Assembly: GCF_017354945.1 (NCBI RefSeq) | Contig: NZ_CP071503.1 | Span: forward strand, 62,001 to 126,000 | DNA: 64,000 nt | DNA from: Shewanella avicenniae | GTDB lineage: Bacteria > Pseudomonadota > Gammaproteobacteria > Enterobacterales > Shewanellaceae | Direction of reading: 5' to 3' | Part shown: positions 28,848 to 37,877 of the stretch, piece after piece | Layout: the number at the start of each line of letters is the position of its first letter | Numbering within the stretch: position 1 is the stretch's first letter | Notes under the pieces: model-generated | What the model saw: only the letters and a program-made list of their open reading frames with translations | Told to the model about the DNA's origin: nothing | Database searches by the model: none | Made by a program: the position numbers and the translations under genes

Positions 28848-29726
28848 ATGAAATTTAGCTTCCTACCTGATGATAAATCATTTGAATTTAGTTCCATTAA
28901 GATTGCACCAGTTTCTAAGTTTGATGATGTTCTGAAGGGATTCTACCAATCTGTACATGTGAGTAATGGTTGGTTTTATGGGCCAGAACAAGAACTCAAG
29001 AAATCACCAACAGAAAATACAAAGTTCAAAAATCGAGGACCAATTAACTGTGTTCCTTTTTTCAAGATTGACCCTACACACGAAATCACATCAAACTCAT
29101 GTACTGATGAGCACTTGAGATTCCTAATATTAAGTTATGGTTTCTTACAAGGGTTATACCTTACTCCCGAAGGGTATTCATATTTAGGCCGTACAGCGTA
29201 TAAGCCAGGGAAATTAAACGGTTTACTCATGTCCGGTAATGATTATGCAAATGGGATGGAAACTATCAATAAGTTTTACACTTCAAGCAATCTCGAACAA
29301 AGAAATCAGATGTTTGCATGCATTCATTGGTTTTTACTTGGCCAAAGTCACCACTTTGAATGGGATCAATTTGAAGCACAATATAAAGTCCTTGATGGCC
29401 TTTATAATCTTGCTGGTGTAAAAGCTAAATATCACGCAGGTCGCCCTGTGGAGCTCGCCAAAAAATATAATTTAAAATTACCTCTCTGGGCTGAGCTTGA
29501 CTCTACAGGCAAGCGAAGTACGCTAAGCATTCAAAGAAACGAATTATTTCATGAAGCCAAATATGGTGGTCATCCTATCGGTTATTCTTATCCAGAAGAA
29601 AACTATAGTCTCGAATTTGTTTCATTCAATACCAAGCTTATCGCGGCTACCTTAGGCATTGATACACCATATTTATCAGCTGACCCAACCAACCGAGACT
29701 ACTGGGCATGGGACATAAAAGCATAA
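28848..29726 (+). CDS. Hypothetical cassette protein with HEPN-like R-x4-H motif
   Basis: 292 residues from the ATG at 28848; the frame is open from an ATG at 28806, but that lies inside the attC-like site. The C-terminal region holds QRNELFHEAKYGGHPIG: Arg230-Asn231 and His235 match the R-N-x3-H motif of HEPN ribonuclease domains. The N-terminal 200 residues are not recognised but contain a helical stretch LEQRNQMFACIHWFLLGQS. It is flanked by attC-like sequence, so it is likely a gene cassette. A toxin or antiviral RNase role is a hypothesis from the motif alone. Confidence 0.6.
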   Translation: MKFSFLPDDKSFEFSSIKIAPVSKFDDVLKGFYQSVHVSNGWFYGPEQELKKSPTENTKFKNRGPINCVPFFKIDPTHEITSNSCTDEHLRFLILSYGFLQGLYLTPEGYSYLGRTAYKPGKLNGLLMSGNDYANGMETINKFYTSSNLEQRNQMFACIHWFLLGQSHHFEWDQFEAQYKVLDGLYNLAGVKAKYHAGRPVELAKKYNLKLPLWAELDSTGKRSTLSIQRNELFHEAKYGGHPIGYSYPEENYSLEFVSFNTKLIAATLGIDTPYLSADPTNRDYWAWDIKA

Positions 29727-29789
29727 CAAAATATTGGTGTGGGACCGCTACGGGGTTACACAATTGAATTTAGATATTAAGGAAAGTAT

Positions 29790-30611
29790 GTGCCAGCAAC
29801 TATTCAAGAAAAATTGAGCTGGGTGCCATTGAAAATTGACCTTCGTTACGAAGATGTCGATTTTGGGATTGGTACGGCCTTTATTTATTCAATGAATAAT
29901 GAAACCTTCTTGATCACAAATTACCACAATGTAACTGGTCGTAGACCAGATACTTTGAAGGCCATATCACCGGATGTCGCACTTCCAAACAAGCTCGTAC
30001 TTCACGTTCCTACAGATGCCAACACGGATACAGTCCTACCTAGTAACGAATCTAAAGTACGCTGGAAAGCTCTTATCCTAGATTTATATGAAGATGATAA
30101 ACCGGTCTGGTTTGAGCACCCTGAACATGGACACAATGTAGATGCTGTGGCAATACCTATAGGTATCGATGGCTGTATGCTACAAGCTGCTAACTCAGAA
30201 GAACTAGAGCTAGAACAAATAACTCTGCGGCCAAGCCTTGATGTCTTTGTTCTTGGATACCCTAGGGGCCTCAGTGGCGGAGCTAAATTTCCTATATGGA
30301 AAAGAGGTAGCATTGCTTCTGAGCCAGACATAGATCTAGATAAGCTCCCCAAATTTTATATTGATACTGCAACGCGGGAGGGGATGTCAGGATCACCTGT
30401 ATATGCCCAGCATAATGGCTATTGCGTCCCCGAGGGCTGCACCGGCCTTCAAGATGCACTGTTTGGTGAGGCAAGAAGGTTTGTAGGTATTTATTCCGGC
30501 AGGGTTGGTGCTGATGACTTCCAAGCCCAACTTGGCATTGTATGGAAAGAAAGCGCAATTCAAGAAATCATTCTTGGCAAGTACATTGGGAAATCATCGT
30601 TTGAAATCTAA
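29790..30611 (+). CDS. Trypsin-like serine peptidase (cassette-borne)
   Basis: 273-residue cytoplasmic-looking peptidase (no signal peptide) with a chymotrypsin-fold catalytic triad: His46 in TNYHNVTG, Asp118 in HNVDAVAIPI and Ser200 in EGMSGSPVY. It starts at GTG 29790. It lies 63 bases after the HEPN-like gene and is followed by an attC-like site interrupted by an insertion sequence. Intracellular trypsin-like proteases occur in several defence systems, but no partner domain is fused here. Confidence 0.8.
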   Translation: MPATIQEKLSWVPLKIDLRYEDVDFGIGTAFIYSMNNETFLITNYHNVTGRRPDTLKAISPDVALPNKLVLHVPTDANTDTVLPSNESKVRWKALILDLYEDDKPVWFEHPEHGHNVDAVAIPIGIDGCMLQAANSEELELEQITLRPSLDVFVLGYPRGLSGGAKFPIWKRGSIASEPDIDLDKLPKFYIDTATREGMSGSPVYAQHNGYCVPEGCTGLQDALFGEARRFVGIYSGRVGADDFQAQLGIVWKESAIQEIILGKYIGKSSFEI

Positions 30612-30634
30612 CAAGGCAAGCCAACATCGCCCAC
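30608..30634 (+). other. Left part of an attC-like site split by the IS
   Basis: Starts CTAACAAGGCAAGCC right at the peptidase stop, as attC sites do after cassette genes. Its arm GCAAGC pairs with GCTTGC near 31917-31922 on the far side of the insertion sequence. The distal CGCCCAC here and the GTGGGC after the element form a second stem. Confidence 0.65.
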
Positions 30635-30644
30635 TGAATCGCCA

Positions 30645-31568
30645 CTACTTCACTAGACGACTTTTAGCCTCATTAAAATACTGACGTTCATACTCTAACG
30701 GTGATAGCCCATCATTGGAACTATGCTGTCGTTTTGGGTTGTAAAACATCTCAATATAATTAAACACATCTATCTTTGCGTCGTCCCTTGTCGCATAGAT
30801 TTTTCGCTTAATTCGTTCACGTTTCAGCAGTTGAAAGAAGCTCTCAGCTACGGCGTTATCATGGCAATTGCCTCGACGGCTCATGCTACCTTCCAAGCCA
30901 TGAGCACTTAAAAATTCATTCCAATCATGGCTGGTGTATTGGCTTCCCTGATCTGAATGAACCAGCACTTTGCCATCAGGTTTACGACGCCATACCGCCA
31001 TTAATAAAGCATCTAGCGCGAGCTCTTTGGTGATACGACTGCCCATTGACCAACCAATAATGCGACGTGAGAACAAGTCCATCACTGCGCCAAGATAGAG
31101 CCAACCTTCATGTGTTTTGATATAGGTAATATCCGTCACCCACGCTTTGTTCGGCGCTAAGGGGTTAAATTGCCGTTCTAAACGATTTGGTGTTACAACA
31201 TGCTGCTCACCACTACGAGCTCTAGGCTTGCGATAACCAACTTGTGCTCGCAATCCCGCTCGCTGCATCAGGCGATGTACGCGATTAATACCGCATTGCT
31301 CACCAAGATCACGCAGATCTCGATGAAGTTTGCGGTATCCATAGACGCCACCAGACTCAAGCCAACACTGTTTGAGTTGACCTGTAAGTCGTTCATTGTC
31401 ACGTTGTCGCTTCGACTTTGCGCAGCTCCTCCACGCGTAATACCCGCTCGGATGAACATCAAACAGCTGACACAGTTGTCGTACAGAGTGGCTGTGATGA
31501 TGTTCTTGGATAAAGGCGTATCTTACTCGGGGTGGCTTGCGAAGTACGCCGCGGCTTTTTTTAACAGG
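30645..31568 (-). CDS. IS3-family transposase orfB (DDE integrase)
   Basis: The frame is open from 31568 and is reached by a -1 shift on an A7G run near the end of orfA; an internal ATG at 31268 leaves only 206 residues. Visible parts are the HTH_21-type HPSGYYAWR, then GVYGYRKLHRDLRD, and the rve catalytic core with AWVTDITYI (D), LVHSDQGSQYTS (D) and NAVAESFFQLLK (E). Complete DDE motif. It is expressed as the OrfAB fusion transposase. Confidence 0.9.
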   Translation of the reverse strand, partial: PVKKSRGVLRKPPRVRYAFIQEHHHSHSVRQLCQLFDVHPSGYYAWRSCAKSKRQRDNERLTGQLKQCWLESGGVYGYRKLHRDLRDLGEQCGINRVHRLMQRAGLRAQVGYRKPRARSGEQHVVTPNRLERQFNPLAPNKAWVTDITYIKTHEGWLYLGAVMDLFSRRIIGWSMGSRITKELALDALLMAVWRRKPDGKVLVHSDQGSQYTSHDWNEFLSAHGLEGSMSRRGNCHDNAVAESFFQLLKRERIKRKIYATRDDAKIDVFNYIEMFYNPKRQHSSNDGLSPLEYERQYFNEAKSRLVK

Positions 31569-31807
31569 TCACGTTCTTCAGTAACGCGCTTAAGCTCTTT
31601 TTGTAGTCGTCGAATTTCGGCGGACTCAGCAGACTGCTGAAGGTGTTCCTCGGAATCTGGACCATAGCGCTTAATCCAAGCGTAAAGACTGTGTGTGGTG
31701 GTACCTAAACGCTGAGCAACGTCAGCAACAGAATGGCCGGCAATAGTGACTTGTTTCACTGCTTCGATTTTGAATTGTTCGGGGTAACGTTTATTGCTCA
31801 TGGACAC
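31523..31807 (-). CDS. IS3-family transposase orfA
   Basis: 94-residue DNA-binding subunit: a helix-turn-helix (RYPEQFKIEAVKQVTIAGHS, VADVAQRLGTTTHSLYAWIK) followed by a leucine-zipper-like helix (IRRLQKELKRVTEERDLLKK). The slippery A-run in the KKA codons allows programmed -1 frameshifting into orfB. Confidence 0.9.
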   Translation of the reverse strand: MSMSNKRYPEQFKIEAVKQVTIAGHSVADVAQRLGTTTHSLYAWIKRYGPDSEEHLQQSAESAEIRRLQKELKRVTEERDLLKKAAAYFASHPE

Positions 31808-31867
31808 CTCTTTTTTAGCTAGTTTATCTAACTAAAAGGTGTCTAGGAAATCAGTGGCTATTCACAC

Positions 31868-31933
31868 TTCGTGGGCTGGACCTCCGATGGGGGCTTTGTC
31901 CCTAGGCTACGGCCATTGCTTGCGGCGTTAATC
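31868..31933 (+). other. Right part of the split attC-like site
   Basis: Continues the site after one copy of the IS target duplication. It contains GTGGGC (pairs with the CGCCCAC before the element) and ends TTGCTTGCGGCGTTAATC, an R'-like core. Removing the IS gives an attC-like site of about 93 bases with outer arms GCAAGC/GCTTGC. Confidence 0.65.
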
Positions 31934-32007
31934 CATAGAATTATTTATCCGAAACAAGCGCGTTTGAGTTAAGGCTTAACTCCGAAATGTTCCTGCCTAA
32001 GCCTGCG

Positions 32008-32050
32008 TCGCTAAGGCGCTTTTGTCCCAAAAAGATGTAACACGTATTTG
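32008..32050 (+). repeat. Dispersed TGTCC-type repeat, copy 1 (partial)
   Basis: Shares the segment from TCGCTAAGGCGC through TGTCCCAAAAAG to CACGTATTTG with the copies at 36664, 39213 and 60106, but lacks the leading TGTCCAAATTCG part. It is noncoding. The stretch 31934-32007 before it and 32051-32241 after it holds no gene I can support. Confidence 0.85.
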
Positions 32051-32241
32051 CGAAACGATTTAGAGCGTGTACATGTGGTATTAAAAAGCTCCACATGGCT
32101 TCTCAACCTACTGCCGAGTAATTCTCGGCAGTTAAACTGTTGCAAATCGGTAATAATTACCTATGTGGCGAAAAGCAAGGGTCAAATACCTAAAGTGAAG
32201 GTTCTTTCTGCTTCTGGGTTAGTGGGTTTAGGTATCGTATT

Positions 32242-34419
32242 TCAAATTGTTTCTAACTGCTTGATGGATAAAGTCCCCAACGTTGAACGAACTTGTTCTT
32301 CATAATCACTCAGCGACATGGGTTTACACATTAAAAATCCCTGTATCTGATCACATCCAATTGACCTCAAGTAATCGATTTCAGATTTCGTTTCTACACC
32401 TTCCGCAATAGTAGTGATCTTCAGCACTTTGGCCATTGCGGTGATTGCACCAGTGATCCCCCGCTTTGTTTCAGACTGGTCAATCCCCGAGACAAACGAA
32501 CGGTCAATTTTAAGCTTACTAAATGGCATTGTATGCAGGTAAGAAAGACTAGAATATCCTGTTCCGAAATCATCGATAGATATTGAAATTCCAAGATTTT
32601 TGATACGTTGCAACACTTCAAGAGCTTTAGCCTGATCACTCATTGCGATGCGTTCTGTTACTTCAAATTCTAGAAAATGACCTGCTATTTGAAAAACATC
32701 GAGTAGAGATTCAACTTCATCTACAAATCCCTCGCGTATAAATGTTGGCATGGAAATATTCACAGCTATGGGCAAGGAAAGAATCCCACCAACCCGCCAT
32801 TTAGCTATCTGCTCAATAACGCTTCTAATCACCCAAAAATCTATGTCTATGATCTGGCCACAGCTCTCTGCGATAGGGATAAATTTTACGGGGCTAATGA
32901 AGCCCAACTCAGGGTGCTCCCACCTAATTAGCGCCTCAGCGCCAACCATCTCTAGTGTGTTAGTTGAATATTTAGGCTGATAAACTAGATGAAATTCATT
33001 TTTGGTCAGGGCATTAATCAGTTCGGCTTTAAGCTGAACTTTTTCATACAACTCCTGATCTAATTGTTCAGTTGCAAAGACAAACGAACGCTTGTTATTC
33101 CTTTTTGCCGAGTACATTGCAATTTCAGAACGACTGACAAGTTGATCTAAAATCTCGTCATTTGCTAAACGTATAGCGATCCCAATACTGCAACTTACAC
33201 TTAAGGATCTAAAATTGACGTAGAATGGTGAAGACATAGAACTGATGATTGACTCAGCCAATGTGATCGTTTTTTCATCATGATGCTCTGCGACTATGGC
33301 AAACATATCGCCGCCGAATCGATACAAAATTGCTTCATCACTCACTGTTTTGAGTAATCTCTTTGCAACAGCGGATAGCAAGTTGTCCCCAACGCTATGA
33401 CCCATTGCGTCGTTGATGTGTTTAAAGTCGTCAAGTCCAATAAGCATAAACATCAATTGTCTATTGTTATGATTTCTAATAATAAAATCATCAAAATCTT
33501 GTTGAATCTTGTTGCGGTTAGGTAGAGATGTTAAGGGATCTCGCTGCTCTAATTGAGTAAGTTTATTTTCTTGGGCTCGCAGTTTCGTGACATCTTCCAT
33601 TAAGCCTGCGTAGTACATTGGCTTACCCATATGATTGTAAAGTGTGACGATTGTACCTTTTTGAGAATACTCGTTTCCTTTGCTATCGCGATTAAGAAAT
33701 TCTCCTGACCAATAGCCTTTGGTTTGAAGTTCAGACCACAATATTTTGTAGAATTCACTACTCTGCTTACCAGACTTCAAAATTTTGGGGTTTTTACCTA
33801 TGGCATCACCAGTGTCGTAGCCCGTAATACGAGTAAATGATTTATTAACTCTGAGAATTGTTCCTGAAAGATCTGTGATTACAACAGCTTCTCTAGCTGT
33901 GCTAACTAACTGATCGGCAACAAATAGGTTTTCACTGCGTAAGTCATCTGACACTCTATGGGATATTTTAGCTGCGGTGTCTTTGAAATAGTCATCTAGA
34001 CAAGAACTCACGCGCAAACGATCCACTAAATTTTTACCGTCAACACACATCAAAGCAAATAATTTTTCACCACGAAATAGTGGATAATATCCCGCAGGAT
34101 TGCATTTTTTAGTTTTTTTACACGTACGACATTCTTTTTTAAAGTACGGAATAATTACGTTATCTTTTCCGTAAGTTTCAGCTCTATGCCAAAAGTCTTT
34201 AACATGAGCATTTGAGCATTGCTCAATGTCGGCCCTTGAAAAAAAGGATACGACTAGCCCGAAATCACTTAGACTCGCCATTGCTTGCTGCAATGATGGC
34301 AAAAGTGATTCTAATTGAAGAAATTGTCCATCAAACAAAATCTTATTTAATCTTATTTGAGCAGCTATTTTTACTTTAAAAAATCGAGGATTTAGCTCTA
34401 AGAACATCTCACTCAGCAT
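32242..34419 (-). CDS. PAS-GGDEF-EAL cyclic-di-GMP phosphodiesterase
   Basis: 725 residues. The N-terminal region has a cysteine cluster (Cys97, Cys100, Cys106 in CRTCKKTKKC) that may bind metal or sense redox. A PAS domain follows (about 168-285). The GGDEF domain is degenerate (GGDMF, 369-373), so cyclase activity is doubtful. The EAL domain is complete: EALIRW at 495-500, later DDFGTGYSS and EGVET. It likely degrades c-di-GMP with the GGDEF part regulatory. It starts 26 bases after a chemoreceptor gene, so the pair forms a signalling operon carried as island cargo. Confidence 0.9.
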   Translation of the reverse strand: MLSEMFLELNPRFFKVKIAAQIRLNKILFDGQFLQLESLLPSLQQAMASLSDFGLVVSFFSRADIEQCSNAHVKDFWHRAETYGKDNVIIPYFKKECRTCKKTKKCNPAGYYPLFRGEKLFALMCVDGKNLVDRLRVSSCLDDYFKDTAAKISHRVSDDLRSENLFVADQLVSTAREAVVITDLSGTILRVNKSFTRITGYDTGDAIGKNPKILKSGKQSSEFYKILWSELQTKGYWSGEFLNRDSKGNEYSQKGTIVTLYNHMGKPMYYAGLMEDVTKLRAQENKLTQLEQRDPLTSLPNRNKIQQDFDDFIIRNHNNRQLMFMLIGLDDFKHINDAMGHSVGDNLLSAVAKRLLKTVSDEAILYRFGGDMFAIVAEHHDEKTITLAESIISSMSSPFYVNFRSLSVSCSIGIAIRLANDEILDQLVSRSEIAMYSAKRNNKRSFVFATEQLDQELYEKVQLKAELINALTKNEFHLVYQPKYSTNTLEMVGAEALIRWEHPELGFISPVKFIPIAESCGQIIDIDFWVIRSVIEQIAKWRVGGILSLPIAVNISMPTFIREGFVDEVESLLDVFQIAGHFLEFEVTERIAMSDQAKALEVLQRIKNLGISISIDDFGTGYSSLSYLHTMPFSKLKIDRSFVSGIDQSETKRGITGAITAMAKVLKITTIAEGVETKSEIDYLRSIGCDQIQGFLMCKPMSLSDYEEQVRSTLGTLSIKQLETI

Positions 34420-34445
34420 TTCAACTTCCTCACAAGCAAGAGTTA

Positions 34446-36362
34446 TTAGCGAACTTTAAAACCTGATATGGCGCCATTCAGTTGAGCGCCCAGTGCCGCC
34501 AAACGTTCAGATGCAGACGCAACCTCCAACGACGATTCTGCTGTTTGATCAGAAATTTCATTAACCTCAACGATTCGGCGATTTATTTCCTCAGCGACAA
34601 CACTTTGCTCTTCAGCGGCAGTAGCTATTTGCTGATTCATCATTTGCACGTCATTAACCGCCTTTGCAATTCTGCTGAACATTTCGCCGACATTTGTCGC
34701 ATTGCTTGCTGTGGCAAATGCAATATCTTTGCTACTTGCCATTCTACTTAAAGCTCGTTCAGATTCTGCATGTAATCGTTGGGTCATAGACTCAATCTCA
34801 GACGTTGAATCTTGTGTTCTCTTCGCAAGATTACGAACCTCGTCGGCAACCACCGCAAAGCCTCGTCCAGCTTCTCCGGCTCTAGCAGCTTCAATCGCTG
34901 CATTGAGAGCTAATAAGTTAGTTTGGTCGGCAACTGTTTTAATAACTTCAAGTACTGAACCTATGTTTTCGGTTTGTTTAGCCAGTACATCCATAGCTTC
35001 AGATGTCTTATCAACCTCCGCTGTTAATTCAGCAACAATCCTCTGTGTCTCATGAATTGCCTTATCCCCTTGCTCTGTCACACTTTGAGCGTTTGTTGTT
35101 GCTTCAGCTGCATGCTCTGCATTACGCGCAACATCATGAACTGTGGTAGTCATTTCGTTCATTGCTGCTGCAACTTGTTCGACTTCTTGATGTTGTTTTG
35201 TCATGCCTGATTGGTTTTGTTCAGTGACAGCAGATAGCTGAGTAGCAGCCGAAGAAAGTTCAGAAATTCCAGAGGCAACGTTTCCAATAAGTTCCTTTAA
35301 CGACACGGTCATATCTGATATTGCCGATTGAAGCATGCCGATTTCATCTTTACGGATAACCCTAACTGATTTCGTCAGGTCACCTTTAGAAATTGCTACT
35401 GCAATTTCTGCCAGTTCATGCAACGGGCCAGCAATGCGACTGGTAATTTTAATAGATGCGAATATGCCAATAGCGATTGATACTGATGCTGCGATAAAAA
35501 GAAGCCAAGATGCAAATACTCTAGTTTCATCAGTTGAATCGTGCTGATAGGAATACAGTTGTTGCACTTCTTTACGCAAATTTGAAGCTACACCGTTGTA
35601 TTTATCTGATAAGTTATTAAGGGCAAGATCTATTTTAACTAAGGCATTAAATGCTTCTGCCATTTGTTCTACATCTGTAGTTACGGACTGTTTTTGAGCA
35701 ACAGATAGAAGTAAAGTGTCTCCAACATGAGTTTGAACCTCTTTAACCTCTTTTTGAATTAATTCATTTGTTGTGTGATCACTAGTCCCAGCCCTGAGCC
35801 ATCCTCTAGCCAATTTGTCAATTTCGATCATATGAATAGAAGCTGATTTGAGATGCGAGATTGATTCAAGTACTGTGATATCTTTCCCTCGCTGCGTTTC
35901 TAAATGGTCAGTAGCCACGCTTAAACGTTCGATAAGGGATGTTGCCAGAGCAGCAGTAGCCTTTATCTTTGAATTTTTGTTATCTAGTTCAACAGTCATT
36001 TGTTGATAGGCAACGGAATACTCTTCTAAGGTAGAGATGGTTTCTTTGATAAGATTGATTTCAACTAGTGAGGAATACTTTTTTTGTTCAGACTTTAACA
36101 AGACATCTATGTGTCTGATATGTTCAGCTAACGCATTCTTAAACTGTTCGTCGACTGTGCGTAGGTAGTTTTCCCTAGTGTATTTTGTTTCGGTTATTAC
36201 TTTGCTAATTTCTTGGATTTCAGCCATTTTCTCGCTTGACTCAGACATGCTGTGCATGTTGTACCAGGCTGTTAAGGCAATAGCCAAACAAAGTGCTATT
36301 ACCATCCCAAAACCCAAGCCCATCTGTCGCGAAATTGATAAATTGTTCATTGCGTTGCTCAC
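34446..36362 (-). CDS. Methyl-accepting chemotaxis protein
   Basis: 638-residue transmembrane receptor. TM1 is near 14-32, a long helical periplasmic sensor (about 33-280) follows, and TM2 is near 284-305. The HAMP domain contains [20 protein letters not shown]. The signalling hairpin tip reads [20 protein letters not shown] and [13 protein letters not shown]. It lacks the C-terminal CheR-binding pentapeptide. The ligand is unknown. It is co-oriented with the downstream PAS-GGDEF-EAL gene. Its carriage on an island suggests altered taxis after transfer. Confidence 0.93.
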   Translation of the reverse strand: MSNAMNNLSISRQMGLGFGMVIALCLAIALTAWYNMHSMSESSEKMAEIQEISKVITETKYTRENYLRTVDEQFKNALAEHIRHIDVLLKSEQKKYSSLVEINLIKETISTLEEYSVAYQQMTVELDNKNSKIKATAALATSLIERLSVATDHLETQRGKDITVLESISHLKSASIHMIEIDKLARGWLRAGTSDHTTNELIQKEVKEVQTHVGDTLLLSVAQKQSVTTDVEQMAEAFNALVKIDLALNNLSDKYNGVASNLRKEVQQLYSYQHDSTDETRVFASWLLFIAASVSIAIGIFASIKITSRIAGPLHELAEIAVAISKGDLTKSVRVIRKDEIGMLQSAISDMTVSLKELIGNVASGISELSSAATQLSAVTEQNQSGMTKQHQEVEQVAAAMNEMTTTVHDVARNAEHAAEATTNAQSVTEQGDKAIHETQRIVAELTAEVDKTSEAMDVLAKQTENIGSVLEVIKTVADQTNLLALNAAIEAARAGEAGRGFAVVADEVRNLAKRTQDSTSEIESMTQRLHAESERALSRMASSKDIAFATASNATNVGEMFSRIAKAVNDVQMMNQQIATAAEEQSVVAEEINRRIVEVNEISDQTAESSLEVASASERLAALGAQLNGAISGFKVR

Positions 36363-36631
36363 AGTCCATTATTATTTAACGCTCAACAAACATACACGTT
36401 CTTCAAATCGTATTTACTAGTTGTGCAGTCTCTTGCAAATTACAAAGCTAGATTAGGTCTGTTCTCTTCACAAGAAATCCCACAAAAATTTTGTGTTTTT
36501 ATGATATAAATCAGTATTCATCACATTTTTCTTAAGTTTACCGCCCAGACAGTTCTGTAAATTGCTACTAATTTCCTAGAATCTAGTCCGCAATTGGTGG
36601 GGGCAACTACAATTAACTCGTAGCACGAAAG

Positions 36632-36728
36632 TATCCAAATTTGTGATTTCGCTGAGGCGCTATTGTCCAAATTCGTGTTTTCGCTAAGGCGCTTTTGTCC
36701 CAAAAAGATGTAACACGTATTTGCCCCA
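36632..36728 (+). repeat. Dispersed TGTCC-type repeat, copy 2 with an extra unit
   Basis: The full repeat is 36664-36728: TGTCCAAATTCGTG..., TGTCCCAAAAAG..., TGCCCCA. A degenerate extra head-to-tail unit precedes it (36632-36663, ATCCAAATTTGTGATTTCGC). The unit is about 32 bp. The rest of the 652-base gap 36363-37014 holds no gene I can support. Confidence 0.85.
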
Positions 36729-37014
36729 TTGAAAGTCAGCGTCATGAATTTAGCCTAGGTGTGATACACACTGATTGAGCAAATTTTAGTAATACTACAG
36801 AGTGTCTATAGAAATCAGGCCTTACCAGGGCGACCTCTCAGCCAACCCCACCTACATCAAAACAGTCGAATATTCGCCAAAAAACCATAGGAAACCGTTC
36901 CCCAAAAACGGACTTTCGGTTAGGGAAAATCAACGTTCGATATTGTTCAAAAAATCGTTAGAAAATAGACTGTGAGCTCTGCACACACTCGGAGCACTGC
37001 GTGCAATAGACGAA

Positions 37015-37323
37015 TTGGGATGGGAAGGCGCCTATGCGAAAATTGAGGCGCAAAGAGAACTCGCAGTTAATTCAAGAGTTAATCATGATTTTATTGATGA
37101 CATTCTTCAGCGATGTGAGGCTTCTACACCATTTCCGTTCAAGCCCAGCATCTTTGAAAAGTTGATGCCGGACGAACAGGAAATATTGCAAAAATACGCC
37201 AAAGTAGTTCAAGGCCGCAGATCTAATTTGATCAAATTTGGGGAATATGAGGATTTTAAAAAGTTAACGGGTTTAAGGACGCCCATATACAATTACGAAA
37301 AGCACCTAAGTTCCAGTTACTGA
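37015..37323 (+). CDS. Hypothetical protein, possibly a 3' remnant
   Basis: 102 residues from TTG 37015, but the frame is open 45 bases upstream in protein-like sequence (ALRAIDELGWEGAYAKIEAQ) without a good start or ribosome site. This suggests the C-terminal remainder of a larger gene. Composition is helical and charged; no family is recognised. Noncoding sequence with a TGTCC repeat lies upstream. Confidence 0.4.
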   Translation: MGWEGAYAKIEAQRELAVNSRVNHDFIDDILQRCEASTPFPFKPSIFEKLMPDEQEILQKYAKVVQGRRSNLIKFGEYEDFKKLTGLRTPIYNYEKHLSSSY

Positions 37324-37422
37324 GCATCGGGTAACGGTTCTGGAGACTCGAGTAACATTAGGCCTAAACCCTATGATACATCGTTCATTAGTGTATGTGG
37401 TGATTAGAACTGGTCATGACTC

Positions 37423-37456
37423 TTGGCGAGGTTAATCAAGCTGACATTGCCTCGCC
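37423..37456. terminator. Hairpin 3' of the 37486 gene
   Basis: GGCGAGG (37425-37431) pairs with CCTCGCC (37450-37456) across an 18-base loop. It lies downstream of the minus-strand small gene. There is no clear T-tract, so this is a weak call. Confidence 0.35.
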
Positions 37457-37485
37457 CCAAATGTTTACGCCTGCGGTACCAATGG

Positions 37486-37689
37486 TCAACTCAGGACATC
37501 TACTTTAACCCAAGGGAAATGTTTACGAAGGATAAATTGTTCACTATTGACGATTTGTTCATCAACTTTGATTTCAAGTTGACCTGCTTCCCTGACATAA
37601 ATTTCGCAATGCCAAGTGTTAATGTAATCAAGCAAAGCATCCATACAAACAGGCGCTTCCTGCGGACAGATAATCGATAACGTTTTCAT
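37486..37689 (-). CDS. Hypothetical 67-residue protein
   Basis: Start chosen at the ATG at 37689 (MKTLSIICPQEAP), which has a GGAGAAG ribosome site six bases upstream; an ATG at 37701 lacks one. A compact alternating hydrophobic pattern (CEIYVREAGQLEIKVDEQIV) looks like a small beta-rich fold. No family is recognised. It is divergent from the 37878 gene across 188 bases. Confidence 0.5.
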   Translation of the reverse strand: MKTLSIICPQEAPVCMDALLDYINTWHCEIYVREAGQLEIKVDEQIVNSEQFILRKHFPWVKVDVLS

Positions 37690-37877
37690 ACGCTTCTCCA
37701 TCGCAGTGTTGCGGAACTAATGTTCTCTACGCTTACAAATGTAATACAATTGTAAACTGAGAGCAACATCACAATGCTTTTGTAACTTAAATTATCTCTA
37801 AAGAGGTAGAGTTCTCTACTGTCGAAAGCAGATGCTTTTCAAACGAAATTAACCAATGGATTGCGCGGAGGCATCAA

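Larger units (their letters stand above)
30635..31864 (-). mobile_element. IS3-family insertion sequence, complete (1230 bp)
   Basis: Terminal inverted repeats beginning TGAAT(C/A)GCCACT and continuing to CTTTTAG match at about 80% over 35 bases. A 3-bp direct duplication CAC lies at 30632-30634 and 31865-31867. It carries orfA and a frameshift-linked orfB. Both reading frames look intact, so the element may be active. It is inserted in an attC-like site. Confidence 0.92.

Noticed and set aside
29727..29789. Possible attC site between the HEPN-like and protease genes
   Set aside because: It has CATAACA and GGGTTAC boxes but no convincing inverted arms, so it was not annotated.
32242..34419. 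Calling this protein an active diguanylate cyclase
   Set aside because: The active-site loop is GGDMF in place of GG(D/E)EF; only the EAL domain looks catalytically complete.
36521..36745. 74-codon minus-strand open frame
   Set aside because: It overlaps the dispersed TGTCC repeat, so the frame is a by-product of repeat sequence.
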